Of a stretch of 64,000 bases of DNA, positions 1 through 11,502 are shown in pieces (the first letter of the stretch is position 1; each line of letters opens with the position of its first letter). The translations under genes and the position numbers were made by a program. The stretch is taken from positions 2,758,979 through 2,822,978 of the forward strand of contig NC_087383.1 of the NCBI RefSeq assembly GCF_963675165.1, written 5' to 3'. This DNA is from Halichondria panicea (taxonomy: Eukaryota; Porifera; Demospongiae; Suberitida; Halichondriidae). Under the pieces are notes generated by a model that worked only from the letters and a program-made list of their open reading frames with translations, ran no database searches and was not told the DNA's origin.

Positions 1-780
1 AATGGAGCACAGCTATAGGTTACGTCTCTGTGGGGCATGTAAAAATTGATTGACTGAAATTGTGTATCAGGTTTTAAGCAACTAATAAGGATTATCACTT
101 ATTGAGCGCACAATCCATTCTACCCCCCGCCCACACACACCTGGTCAGTAGACAGCTGATTGCCCATCCACAACATCGAAGGATTTTATCGCAGCCATGT
201 ACTTCATTGTATAGCTGCAAGGGGAGTGACGTGTGATACAGTGTGATTCAATGAAAGTCAGTACAACACAGTTAGTGTATGTTCACCAAAGAGGTACATG
301 AGATTGTTCTGACAAATCATTCTTGTACTCTCTAATACACTAACAGGGTTTCATCTAGGATAACAAGTTGGGGGGGGGGGAGATTTGGGAGTGCGTAAGC
401 GCGTCACAAAATGTTTGGCTATATGCCCACTTTTGTTTAAATGATTACATCATGCTTAACTTAATGCTAATGTGATGACATGTAGTACTAATGTGATGAT
501 GTCATTAGTTATTAGATTCGCTAAATAATAACTTAGGTACTTTACTGGTTACCCAATTGAAACAAAATTAAAATTCCTCACAATTCACCACAACCACAGA
601 CAAGTACTATCTATGAATTAGATTATTTTTACACCACAACTGTCAAAGATAAAAATCACAAATGTACACAGTCATTTTGAAACATACCTTGTAACTCCCC
701 CCCCCCTGTACGAGTTATATGTTTGTGTTAAGCACACTTAACAGTGTACTCTAAAAGCTACATTTTGATAGTAAAAACTT
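1..780. repeat. Five-copy duplicated module M, copy 1, with a small exon-like block
   Basis: This block recurs nearly unchanged at about 15800-16585, 21150-21780, 28285-28800 and 33328-33845, always in the same orientation, so it is part of the local duplication array. Within it, about 118-200 on the minus strand has an acceptor CAG, an open stretch of 25 codons and an AG|GTGTGTG donor. It could be an exon of the unidentified minus-strand gene described at 32064-32187. No protein family is recognised. G-homopolymer tracts near 371-380 vary in length between copies. Confidence 0.6.
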
Positions 781-835
781 GGGTATGATGTAAACACTAC
801 TGACGTTTTGGCAGGATTAGTGGAACATATATTTA

Positions 836-925
836 TGGTCCATTCCCCCCTTAAGCCGTGGCTATTTTAAACCACCTCGCTATTCTGGCCAAGCTTCACT
901 GTGCCGGATTAACAAGAGTCTACTG
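836..925. mobile_element. Right-end remnant of a pogo-like MITE
   Basis: The sequence from the 'aagccgtggct' block to the terminal GAGTCTACTG followed by TA matches the right half of the complete element at 22387-22829. The left half is missing, so this is a truncated copy. Confidence 0.55.
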
Positions 926-1023
926 TACGTGTATTAACGAGTGCTGCAAGCTGCGCTGTGCTAATGCCTCTCGTCATGTTTCGCTTTCTCTCAAACTATG
1001 AGAGTGTTAGAGAGGTGAAGAGG

Positions 1024-1961
1024 TAATTACATAATGTATTACTGTTGACAGAATTGAATTACAAATAGAATAGGAGAGGAGCTGAATGTAAACAGAAGCC
1101 TATCTGATGGCTTGATGAATAATCAATCTTCAAAGATAGAGCATGTTATTTATATAACCTGTAGCCAAACAGCGGGAGCAAACCTTTGTCAAAGGCACAA
1201 TCTGCACAGAATAGTAATAGAGAATTTGGATCATGAGGCTTATATTTAAATACAATTACCGTAGTATTTGCAAAAAGTAGAAAAGACTGGTGTTACATGC
1301 ATCTATTGTTACCAGACTTGTGTACTCTATTGTTATCTATTCTATAATCATTGTTGTGCTTGTGGCTTCTTACCAGAATCCCAAGAAAAAGTAGATCAGG
1401 ATCTGGATTATCTCACATGTGGGGATGAGCACGCATGCGCATTAAATCTACATGTACAAGAATAATGGGTGTCTGCAAAGAAAACAAATGGCTAATTACA
1501 TAATGTATTACTGTTGACAGAATTGAATTACAAATAGAATAGGAGAGGAGCTGAATGTAAACAGAAGCCTATCTGATGGCTTGATGAATAATCAATCTTC
1601 AAAGATAGAGCATGTTATTTATATAACCTGTAGCCAAACAGCGGGAGCAAACCTTTGTCAAAGGCACAATCTGTACAGAATAGTAATAGAGAATTTGGAT
1701 CATGAGGCTTATATTTAAATACAATTACCGTAGTATTTGCAAAAAGTAGAAAAGACTGGTGTTACATGCATCTATTGTTACCAGACTTGTGTACTCTATT
1801 GTTATCTATTCTATAATCATTGTTGTGCTTGTGGCTTCTTACCAGAATCCCAAGAAAAAGTAGATCAGGATCTGGATTATCTCACATGTGGGGATGAGCA
1901 CGCATGCGCATTAAATCTACATGTACAAGAATAATGGGTGTCTGCAAAGAAAACAAATGGC
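1024..1961. repeat. Tandem duplication, two 469-bp units
   Basis: Unit 1 is 1024-1492 and unit 2 is 1493-1961, head to tail with no spacer. Reading them side by side I see essentially one substitution (cytosine to thymine in the CTGCACAG / CTGTACAG context near 1204 and 1673), so the event is recent or recently homogenised. Each unit contains the same 65-codon open frame without an ATG. I do not consider it a gene. A diverged relative of the unit lies at about 17990-18320. Confidence 0.9.
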
Positions 1962-1974
1962 TACTATAGTCTAT

Positions 1975-2285
1975 ATAGCTAATAAAACATCTTTTCTGGC
2001 TCTTAGCTAACAAAAAGCTCGCGCTTTAGTGCAAGGCTAACTTATAAGTTGAATAGAAATTTTGTACGAACAGATGATTCTACGAAAGATTCTGAAGAGA
2101 CTGCAACAGCCTTCAATGTGGGTCAAACTAGTCATAACTCAAGAAAGAAGCCTTAGTTTGCTAATCCACGAAACAAAGTCCAAGAAAACGTGGCTAGAAG
2201 CCTATAGAAGCTGTTAGTTTTTGTCGCATTGCAACCGTTGAGCAGTTACAGCTGGAATACACACACACACACACACACAGTCTGT
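1975..2285. repeat. Dispersed repeat R2 ending in a (CA)n tract
   Basis: Related copies occur at about 7860-8215 and 18340-18715. The family ends in a CA microsatellite. At other sites it is followed by a conserved tail, GTATCCCTCGTGCGGCTACG then CCTCGAGGCATAA (14885-14920, 16910-17000, 18675-18715, 27225-27262, 3515-3560). The constant tail suggests a non-autonomous mobile element, but no coding capacity or clear target duplication is visible. Confidence 0.55.
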
Positions 2286-2629
2286 TTGAGCCCTTTCTCG
2301 GTATAGACAAATAGTTAGCTAAGTGATACTAGACAGGCTAGAAACAGGTTCTATTCCGCTATATGCAATTGAAATACTGTAGCTAAACTATAGCAAGCAT
2401 TCATGCACATTGACTTCACTATTGCTGTGCCAACAATTCTTAGATAGAGAGCAAAGTGAGTACAAAATGGCTGCAGGAGCACAACATACAGTGATGGAGG
2501 CCCTGGGTGGGGCTCACATGAACAAAGAGAGGAAATGTTAACAATAGTGAGGCTAAATGCTAGAGTCCAAAAGTACAACTTGACAGCAGCAAATTATGGT
2601 TTAAATTGTAGTAAATATTACGTAAGTTA

Positions 2630-2760
2630 TAGTTATAACACGGGCACGAGGGATGTATGGAATATATTGCACTGAAGCACGAGGGCGCCAGCCCCGAGGG
2701 CTGAGTGCAATATATGCCATGCAGCCCGAGTTCACGCGTTATAACTAGTTTATATCCCGA
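2630..2760. mobile_element. Hairpin-forming inverted-repeat element
   Basis: The block begins GTTATAACACGGGCACGAGG and ends ACGCGTTATAAC. The inner arms carry matching 'atattgcact' and 'agtgcaatat' blocks, so the strand can fold back on itself. About 3380-3490 repeats the 'cagtgcaatatgac' motif and ends in a related 'gggatataataaggtataac'. A MITE-like element is the simplest reading. The open minus-strand frame across 2560-3021 is not supported as a gene. Confidence 0.5.
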
Positions 2761-3606
2761 GGGCATAGCAACATAACACTGTCCTAGTAACACAATATAA
2801 ACAGCACAAAAAAAGACAGAGACAACTCTAGACACAGCTCCATCTCTTCTCTCTTCTAGACGCCAGTATCTGCAGCGTATAAGATTGGCATGACCGACGA
2901 ATGGCTTGACACAAAATTGTTGGAGTTTCAACTGAAATCTGCAAAACAGCCCCACCTCACTTCTGGTGCTGCAAAACAGCCCCGCCCCACTTACTGCTGC
3001 AAAGAAACAGCCCCACCCCACTACTCAGTGAATACATGGTATTAGCTGCTGGTCTACGCTCGGCCTCATAACCAAGCCAAGAAAGCTCGCTTCTACACTG
3101 CTGCAAAACAGCTCATGCCCCCAGCAAAAAGAGCCACTTCTAGTGCTACGGTGAAGCAGAATTGACATGCATCACGATGTCGAGGACTAGGTCGATCTAG
3201 GAACACAGAATCTTCAACAAAATGAATCTTGGACAACTTTAAAACCTGCATGGTTGCAAGAAGAAACTCCAGCAGTGCTGAACATTCATTCCTGCATGGC
3301 TGGACATACTTTAAAACTTGTTATTTCTCATGCGTATTAATTTAATTTTAATTTAATTGTCTGTCTAATTGCCAGAGGGGCGTTTTGCGGTCAGTGCAAT
3401 ATGACTTTGCGGTCAGTGCAATATGACTTTCAGCAGTGCAATATGCTTCATATTGCACTTGGCAACAACGTAGCAACGGGATATAATAAGGTATAACATG
3501 TATGCACCAACACAGTCAGCTTTAGCGTATCCCTCGTGCGGCTACGCCTCAAGGCATAATTATACAGTATTCACCGAGTGCAAACATGTACATGCAAAAA
3601 ACTCAC

Positions 3607-3737
3607 ATCTGAGTTGCTGTCCAATTCTCAGCCATGACACCCGGGTCCATGATTTGAGACCTCTCGAGCAGCTTCTCCTCCAGCTCCCTCAGCAGGTCAT
3701 CCTCTAGACATTGAATGGTCTCACTCTTCTCCTCAAC
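3607..3737 (-). pseudogene. Damaged coiled-coil exon (family of 59588-59737)
   Basis: This exon is bounded by CAG| upstream and |GTGAGT downstream. It encodes the start of a charged helical segment (VEEKSETIQCLEDDLLRELE and onward) also found at 22887-23037, 55264-55413 and 59588-59737. The two intact relatives are 150 nt; this copy is 131 nt. A 19-nt loss in the middle breaks the frame. No protein family is recognised; the sequence is typical of a coiled coil. Confidence 0.5.
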
Positions 3738-4449
3738 CTGACAAGGGAACATCAATAAGTTGCTGCCAGGTGGAGAATACTCGACATACAATAGTGACGT
3801 GCATGTACAGTCAACTACTGAAAATCTGGCAATGAAATTTAACGGTATTCTCCCACTTTGATATAAAGGTCAGCTTAAAGTTGGACTGTAGGTTAGGTAT
3901 TAAATAGGCATCTGCTATCAGGGTTGTTGCAATAACTATTATAAAGAGATAGTACGTACGTGTAATCACACAGTACACCATCAGATCGGCTATTCAGAGC
4001 ATAGATCATACAGTATATACTGTACAAACTGTGCAAAGGAACAGGAAAACATGATAAACCGGCATTACGGTAACTTAAACCAACAGATGATAAATGGACT
4101 AAAATCATGAAAACTCACTAATAATAACGAGTGTTGCAAACTGCGATGTGCTAATGCATGCCTCTCACTTATAGTTTCGATTAGGGGGGGAGGGGCTAAA
4201 TGAGGCTCTTTATACTGCTAATCACAGGGGCCCCTCTTTCCGTATTCCCCCAAAACCTAATCGCAGTCTCGTGACCCCTAACCTCTAGCGTGAGAGATAT
4301 GAATGGGCACGTACATTTAACATCTGCTTAACCGGTACCTCGCGGATATGACACAACAAATCTACTGCAACCTGTAAGATTAGTCTGATATACATGTACC
4401 ACAGAAACAGTGTGCTTGCTTGCATACATGCTAATTTAAAACTACTCAC

Positions 4450-4556
4450 ATCTGCATAGTTCCAATTTTCACTCCAGCTCAGCCATGACACCCGGGTCCA
4501 TGATTTGATATCTCTTGAGCAGCTTCTCCTCCATGTCTAGATGACTGCACTTCTAG
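4450..4556 (-). pseudogene. Degenerate coiled-coil exon downstream of EFR3 copy 1
   Basis: After an acceptor CTTCTAG the frame reads KCSHLDMEEKLL, then a segment shared with the 59588-59737 exon family (QIMDPGVMAEL), then a TGA. Equivalent blocks lie at about 40740-40845 and 59900-60005, each just downstream of an EFR3 exon 10, with a compatible splice phase. It may be the exon that once followed EFR3 exon 10, or the first of a neighbouring gene. All three copies share the TGA. Confidence 0.4.
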
Positions 4557-5429
4557 AAGGTAAAAGGAAAACAAAATAATGCATTTGGTAAAGATCTACT
4601 CTCATGCAAACAACATTGTAATTAGTATTGAGAGCAAATACATGTGATGATCATTACCAAATTTACTGGTAAAGGGTCAAACTGTTAGCAAGAGAGTTCA
4701 TAATAGACGAACTCTTGCTGTTAGTATGTAAAATTGCCAGCTATGGACCCCAACTAGTACCTACATGCAAATTTTAGGGGGGGGGGAATTGGAGCTAGGG
4801 GGGGATATCCCCCTTCCCCCCTGTATGACACCCTGCTCACCCTTTAGAAGACTGCCCCCCCCATACACACACACTCACCCCTCTAGAAAAATGTCCCACC
4901 ATAGCCTTCGGAGCTGTCTCCCTCCTCTTAGCAATCACTCCATCAATGTGCGTCGTCTTGAGTACCTCATTTCGACTGATCTTGGACGCTAGATGCAGCA
5001 CACCCGCCACTGTAGCACCACTCTGTGATGTGCCTTAAGGCCTTTCTCCTTCACAGCAAGCTCTTGCAGCTGGTGTAGGAAGACCAGTATATCCGAGAGC
5101 CCTTGATAAGAGAATTCCAGTGTCAGGAGAAATACGAGTTGGTAGAAAGCGAGTGTGTTAGCAGGGCTAGTGCAGATAGCTTTGGCCAGTTCCAGGAGAT
5201 TGGTGAAGAGAGAGTTGACTGTTTTAGAGAGGAACCTTTTCAAAACCACACCCAGTGAGAGCCCTACAGCCTCCAGACTCACCCAATCACTGCACAAGGG
5301 GAGGGTATAAATACACGTACATGTAGCTGTAAGCACTGCACATGATTGTATACATACATGTAGAGCTAAGACAAAATGGACCTGTATAACTGACAAATAA
5401 AATCTAGTACGCCCACTGAACATAGCATG

Positions 5430-5555
<126 letters not shown>

Positions 5556-5891
5556 TTGAGAGGAATCTTGTCCTTGTTGGCATGGTGATCTACGAGACGA
5601 TGCCAGAGTAGGGCCACATCCAGCTGTGTGCTGGGCTCTCGAATGAGGAGCAATTGGACGAGGGAGGCAAACAGTTGCCCTGGGAACGCCGTCTCCAGCA
5701 CTAATGAGTGACAAGTGTCAGCCACCGCCCTCAAACACTTGACCAGGGAGGTAGTCAACATGGGGCTGGAATACAATTATGGAAGCATAAACACTTAGTA
5801 ATGCACACAGTCTATTGTGCATGGTCACATAATTACAAGCAGGTCATCCTCTATAATATATTCCCCACTTGGGGTCTGTATCATAGCAACT

Positions 5892-5922
5892 GGCTGGGGT
5901 TTAACTACCATAAACCCCAGCC
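5892..5922. repeat. Perfect 12-bp hairpin
   Basis: GGCTGGGGTTTA, a 7-nt loop ACTACCA, then TAAACCCCAGCC. It lies in an EFR3 copy 1 intron and is absent from the homologous intron of copies 2 and 3, so it belongs to an insertion particular to this copy (about 5860-7130). Confidence 0.7.
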
Positions 5923-6082
5923 CTTGGCCTGGAGCACATTCCTCATAAACTCCCTTGCCTTGAGGGCGCACTGATTTTATACTAGATCTACACAGCCAAA
6001 AAGAAGCTAGACACTTGTTGACAAAGGCAGGACAGATGGGTGGGGCTCACTAAACACCAGGAAGGCTGGAGGTAGCCTCTAC

Positions 6083-6196
6083 ACAGGCTCTCCTTTTTCT
6101 GTTCTTTATCACAATCGTTCAATAAGATAAAATACGGTATTAATTGGAGGAATAAAGAAAGAAATAGACGTAGAGTTAGGAAAAAGGAGAGCCTGT
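6083..6196. mobile_element. Small MITE with 17-bp perfect terminal inverted repeats
   Basis: The left end ACAGGCTCTCCTTTTTC (6083-6099) is exactly repeated in reverse complement at 6180-6196. The 114-bp interior is non-coding and AT-rich. No convincing target-site duplication is seen at the edges. Confidence 0.6.
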
Positions 6197-6683
6197 ATCG
6201 GGAAGTCGTGTGAGGGTAGAAGGGTGAAAATGAGCGTGGGCATGCTGAGCTAGAGATGTTGGACTGCCCACGTAGAGATCTATGACTAATAAAACTTTGC
6301 CTGCAGCAAGCTGGACATGGACTTGGAACTGGAAGTTTGCAAGCACTATAGCTAGCTAAACCTTAGGCTTAGCTAGATGATCTACTAGTTATATGTTCAG
6401 ATTCTATCAGACTATCCACCTTTTCTTGTGTCTTTCTATAGTCTACTGATAGTATAGATCAAGAATAGCTTAGTCATCATTATCATAATTATAGCAGGTA
6501 GCTACTGCCACCAGAGCTGGCCACGCTGGTTCTCTGATCTGACTTGCAGCACAGCTTGGTGGTTGTCTCAGTTCTTATTAATTAATTAACTCTGAATACG
6601 TGGGAGAATATCTTACGTCACGATTGTGGGCTACATATCGCCCACGTTCATAAAAATCCTTGTGGATCACGCGATTTCCCGAA

Positions 6684-6798
6684 CTAGGCCTTACTTTTTC
6701 TTAACTGTACGCCCATTTCTTTCTTTGCTGCCTCACTATGTCTTTCTTATGATTTATCGATGAACAGTGACAACAGCAAGAAAAAGTGTAAGGCCTGG
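6684..6798. mobile_element. Inverted-repeat block with the TAGCCTCGAT-type end
   Basis: AGGCCTTACTTTTTCTT on the left pairs with AAGAAAAAGTGTAAGGCCT on the right (one two-base bulge). The right side continues into GGGATCGAGGCTA, the terminus of the small MITE family seen at 34470-34507. Just upstream (about 6638-6657) GTGGGC and GCCCAC form a separate short stem. Confidence 0.45.
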
Positions 6799-6994
6799 GA
6801 TCGAGGCTAGGCTGGAGGATGGGTGAGGCTCACTGCTTGGACATTGACAAGTTAGTGCGTAGAGCTAGAAGCTTAGCACTGGCTAAAAGCTATACGCACA
6901 ACCTTTTTGCCTCAATAGTTTTTGAGACTGTTAGCTAGTTGTATCCAAGGTAAGGTAGCTTAGGTAACAAGTACTTTTCATTCAAGTGGGTATA

Positions 6995-7118
6995 TAACAC
7001 TTACTGTCCACTACATTTGAATTTATGGCAAACGTAAACCATCCTTGGCCTCGGAGCTTCACCCTCGTCCTCGGAGGTTTACTGCCATAAATTCTGATGT
7101 ACGGACAATAAGTATAAC
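6995..7118. mobile_element. About 125-bp palindromic MITE
   Basis: The left arm (ending GAATTTATGGCAAACGTAAACC-like sequence near 7018-7039) pairs with the right arm (GGTTTACTGCCATAAATTC, 7077-7095). The pairing continues outward with mismatches through the 'ttactgtcc' and 'ggacaataa' blocks. It is non-coding and sits in the EFR3 copy 1 intron before exon 8. Confidence 0.5.
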
Positions 7119-7644
7119 ATAATATCATAGTCTACTCAAAGGTTACTGCTATAAACAGGATTCACGAAGGCACTAGAATCAGAGAACACGTACATGTACA
7201 AACAGTGTTTATGACAGGAAACTAAACACATACATGTACACAAATAGCTAAATGAAGCAAAAGCTGTATAATATCATTCTCACCTGTTTTGAGTGTCCTG
7301 AGATGCCAGAGGATGTACAGACAGTCCAGTGGTGGCTCCGCTATCAAGACCCCTTGAGGCCACGGGTACATAAGAGTTGATGAGCTCCAGTATATCTGGC
7401 TTATGATAGTCGGGAAAGACTCCTGCAAACTCCCCCACAGTGATAGTGATGGATTGCTGAAAGGTTAGAGAGGACGTGAGGTCGGAGGGGCCTTCTGAAA
7501 CGGTTTCTATGGAGATACGGAGGTGGCGGACCAGTGTACGAAATATATCCAGTACAGACGGACCTGCATGAGTGGACACAAGCTAAGTAATGTAAATACA
7601 TGTATGCAGATTTAAAGCGTGGAATTAAACCATACTACGTATAA

Positions 7645-7750
7645 TGAAAGCACCACGGGTGCTGATGCCTCGGTAGAGGTGCCAAAGCTACATAACATAA
7701 AGCTAGCTTTTATACACACATTGATCATGATGAACATTTTTAATTTTGCT
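7645..7750. repeat. Dispersed repeat with GCACC...GGTGC core, copy 1
   Basis: 'gaaagcacc-cgggtgctgatgcctcggt' and the following 'agctacataacataaagct' recur at about 37940-38040 and 53827-53940. Copies share the core and a downstream 'tttttgctgcatgcaaa' block. It is non-coding, and its nature is unknown. Confidence 0.5.
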
Positions 7751-7859
7751 GCATGCAGAATCCAGAATCACAGGGAAACTCGAAGAGTGGGTAATAATCG
7801 CCCATGATTGTTGTTAAAAGCGATCGATGCCAAAAGTTCAAGTCAAAAATGAATGGCTG

Positions 7860-8215
7860 CAAGTCAGCAGAGCTTTGCAGCTCTCTTCTCACTCTTGCAG
7901 CTATAACTAGCATTCTAGTGCAGAGCTAACTACTACAGTAGCAACACTCGGTGAACAAGTTTTGGTACAGACTCTTCTGAAAAGGCTGCAATGGCATTTC
8001 AAGTAAGCAAAACTAGGCATAACACGAGAACTAAGCATTATTTTGCAAATCCACGAATTGAAATCCAAGAAAACATGACTAGAAGCCTATAAAAACTCTT
8101 ACTTGCACTTGATTCATCCTTGAGCAGCTGTAGCAGCCTACACAGACACAGACACAGACACACAAACACACTACCGTATACCTCGCTTGCGCATGCGCAC
8201 CGAGGCATAATTATA
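7860..8215. repeat. Dispersed repeat R2, diverged copy
   Basis: Matches 1975-2285 and 18340-18715 in order ('gcaacactcggtgaacaag', 'aatccacgaatt', 'gaagcctata') and ends in CA-rich sequence followed by a 'gcaccgaggcataa' tail. It lies in the EFR3 copy 1 intron between exons 7 and 8. Confidence 0.5.
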
Positions 8216-8529
8216 GAGATTAAGGATTAAGCCAGTGTCAAAACATACATGTACAGTCATGCAGAAACTTAATAACAGCTATGAAAGCATTGAAGTACAT
8301 GTACGAAGAATAAATGCGTATAGCCTTCTTTAGAAAATGGCCCAAAAATAGTATGTGCAACCATACAAGTACTTTACCATGGAGACTCACCTAGAGAGCT
8401 GTCTGCTGCCACGGCAACACACTTAGAGAGTGTGCCGAGGATCCCTTGTTTGGTCTCCCAGGACTCCTTCACCTTGGCATCCACGTGGTCCACACTGGAC
8501 GGCCTTGTACCGATCCTGTCTCTGTGGGG

Positions 8530-8870
8530 GTACATGTACAGTGGATAATGTACACTGGGGGGCTGTAGGGGTACGTGTAAGTGGATAATGTTCATTGGGG
8601 GCTGTGGGGGGCACATGATAGATACGCACACTGGGGGGGGGCATGTGCATTGGATAATGTACACTGGGGGGCTGTGGGGGTACATGTACAGTGGATAATG
8701 TACCCTGGGGGGCTGTAGGGGTACAAGTACAGTGGATAATGTACTCTGGGGGGCTGTGGGTGGGGGGGGGGGTACATGATAGATACTGTACACTGAGGGG
8801 GTACATGTGAGTGGAAAGTACAATACACATGTAGGTACTGTCTTCGTGGGGATACATGTCTACACTGGAG
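8530..8870. repeat. Minisatellite in EFR3 intron 6, short array
   Basis: Roughly seven degenerate units built on GTGGATAATGTACACTGGGG and GCTGTGGGGGTACATGTA, with unit lengths uneven at about 40-60 bp. The array sits directly upstream of exon 7 of EFR3 copy 1, the same position as the large array at 43180-44640 and the one-to-two-unit version at 62015-62100. The proline/tyrosine-rich open frames across it are artefacts. Confidence 0.85.
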
Positions 8871-10277
8871 GGAACAATTGATCAAGAATAAACAAGGAGT
8901 ATGTTGGACCTGAAAGCTATCAATGTTACACAACAGAATAAAGCAGAGAGTAACGAAATACTGTTGACAGTCTGTTATGGACAGTCAAGTCAGAATTCCA
9001 CAAGAATTTTTATCAAGCGTGATGCACTATACACTATGGTGAGAACACTTGGCCACCAGTACATGTATATACGTGTACCTGCATGGCTTCCACAACGATG
9101 GCGTACACACCAGCTGTGAATTCCTTGTCCGATATCTATAGTTTGTTTAGGTCATAGTGTCTACAAGGGGAGCAATGGAGTGTTACTATATACACAGGAA
9201 ATGAGACAATGGTTGTCATGGTACTAGACCTGCTGAGACAACATTGCACAATAGGTCATAGCACTTTACTAACATCAGGAGTTTATTAAGAATCCTAATG
9301 AACTCCTGCTGAATGCAGTTCCATTTAAGTTACACCTATTAGAGAAACCACCTTGCCTACAAGTAGCACCGACGCACACAAGGCATTGACTGACTTACTG
9401 TAGTATTGGCTTGAGGACACTATCGATGGGAGAGAGTCCGGCAAAAGCGATAAGCTCCTGCAGTGAGACTATCCTGAGAGTACCCCCCCAGACTGTCCCC
9501 CTCCTCCACAACAGGCTGGATCTCACCAGACTCTCTGTCAGAGTGGGAGGGAGGTTACTATTGGCACACACTGTATAATTATCTAAGGCCATCAATAGGT
9601 ACGTTTGATACAGACTGAGGCTATCAACATTTACTCATTGAAGTATGTGTATGCTCCAGGAGTAGAACTGAAGCAAATTGTAGTGACTTTCCTAGACAGT
9701 ATACCTTGACTGGGCGACACTGTGACTGTGCATATTGAAGAGGAAGGGCGGCACTATCTTGTTCATGTGATCTTTATCACTCCCCTCAGTCCTTGCAACC
9801 CAGCCATCCGCGTCCTGTGTGAGGTGTAGTGGGGAGGGGTGGAGTTGGTGATGAAACCAATGTGATCACAAGTTATGCGTGTGACAGAGCACCCTAAGGG
9901 CAGTACAGTTAAAATATGACACCTAACACTTCGACCTGTGGCCACTCAAACTCATTTCATGTACACATACTCGTGATATTTATCGGTGTCGTCGACATTC
10001 TTGGTGAGGCTAAGAGAGGCAAAGCGGTGGACGAGGAAGTCGTACTGTCTGTGGTAGGGGGTGTTCCCTTCCTCTCGCTCGGCAAACTTCACAAACTGCG
10101 TGTGTGCGGAGGAAGGGTCAATGTGTTGTATAAACAAGTTCACTTCACACACTCACTCCTGGCCAATGGTATACCCCCTCCACACACCCACACATATACA
10201 TGCATGTTCACTTTTCACACTCACTACTCACACCCACACACGTTCACTCTCGGCACTATCACAGACACACACTCTAC

Positions 10278-11340
10278 TCACACAAGAGTGTTGGTATGGA
10301 CAGTTTGGGAGGTGTGGGCATGTGCCAAAGTTCCAATTGCGGCTGCCGAGTTGACAGCCGCAATAGGTCGTTTGTGGTAGTTAGTAGGTGCTTTGGGAGG
10401 TTCGTAGTCATCGCATTCCGTCGTTGCGTGGTCTAGGCTAAAGCATAATGAACAATGCTCTTTGGTTTTTGCATTTACAAAAGCCATAGCATAAAATGTT
10501 TGATAGATCTCGCCCCACTTCATGGCTGGGTTAGCTGCAGCTGCTTTTCTAAAGTTTCTATCATACTGTATCCACATACTGTATCCACCCGTCTCCAGCG
10601 TATTTCCGGGCCGTGTGGACGATTAGTGAGGAATACGCTAAAAGGTCATGCACGCGTGTGGGGTCACGTTGCGTGACAAATGAGACGTATGCGTTAAAGC
10701 ATTCAACCCACTGTAATATGTTGGCAACCCTGCGCTTTTTTCTAGGTTTCTCACCCGTATCGTTTGAGGTACCCCCGAACGAGTCGGGTAAGAACTCCGC
10801 TAGTTCGATAAATTCCCCTTTTTCCGATTTTTTAGATAGTTTGTCGGGAATGGGGATGGCATTCTGGCCTACATTGACCGTATATGGAATAATGCTTGGT
10901 ATCGTCGGTAATGTGGGGAGGCTCATGCGGGTTTGAGTACGGAGGGTACTAGTGGATACGAGGGGAACATGTGCTAGTGAGGTACTTGACATACCTGCCG
11001 TTCCGGTGCTGACAACAGGGCCTGAGGTGGGACTCCGTGGGGTACCCGAGCCTGAAGCAGAGATGGTTGGGATTGAGGGTGGGACTGATGGTGAGACTGA
11101 TGAGGGGCCGGCTGTGGGGTGGTGTTGTTGGACTGCTGCCTGAATCCGCTGGTCCATTGCGGTGATGATCGTTGGTAACACCGCGCCGAGGGCTGCCTGG
11201 ACAGAATTGGCAATCATGGTGTTGAAAGTTGTCGGAGTTGTCGTCGGGTTGGTGGAACTGATGGGCGGTGTTCCAGTTGAGGATGTGCTCGAGGAGGTAG
11301 TGGTCATCTTCATATAGAGAATTATAGGATAGATCAGCAA
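10278..11340 (-). pseudogene. Gag-like retroelement ORF with CCHC zinc knuckle, frameshifted
   Basis: A Ser/Thr/Pro-rich N-terminus (starting near 11340, or at the internal MTTTSSS methionine) is followed by a globular stretch (WVECFNAYVSFVTQ, GDGWIQY) and, in the next frame, NFRKAAAANPAMKWGEIYQT and a CX2CX4HX4C knuckle (HCSLCFSLDHATTEC). This order resembles the gag protein of DIRS-like elements, in which a W-Q-Y block precedes a single knuckle; that is recalled family knowledge. The frame breaks where a 13-bp block is duplicated in tandem (10563-10575 and 10576-10588). No reverse transcriptase, RNase H or recombinase is seen nearby. It lies head-to-head with NLR1 and directly replaces the 5' end of EFR3 copy 1. 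Confidence 0.6.
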
Positions 11341-11502
11341 GAGAAATCTTGAGAATTATGGGATAGACCCAGAAGAGAAGTTTTCTATTCTTTCACTGAC
11401 TGCCTGACCACGTGTTTCTTGCGCATGCCCGTGTTGGTTGCAATTGGTACTCCATTATATTTCTGAGAGAGCTAGCTGCAAGGCACAGATTTATTTGCTG
11501 GA
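11341..11502. promoter_or_regulatory. Candidate bidirectional upstream region between gag and NLR1
   Basis: The 160-bp gap separates the divergent gag (minus) and NLR1 (plus) starts. It is almost identical at 48406-48566 in front of NLR3. It holds an E-box CACGTG, a GCGCATGC palindrome, a CAATTGG element and ATTATATTTC about 50 bp before the NLR ATG. Promoter function is inferred from position and conservation only. Confidence 0.4.

Noticed and set aside
1268..1934. Twin 65-codon plus-strand frames as duplicated genes
   Set aside because: They lack an ATG, and the low-complexity Cys/Tyr sequence is found in a diverged repeat elsewhere without the frame being kept.
2560..3021. 153-codon minus-strand frame
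   Set aside because: It overlaps the inverted-repeat element at 2630-2760 and shows no family similarity or splice support.
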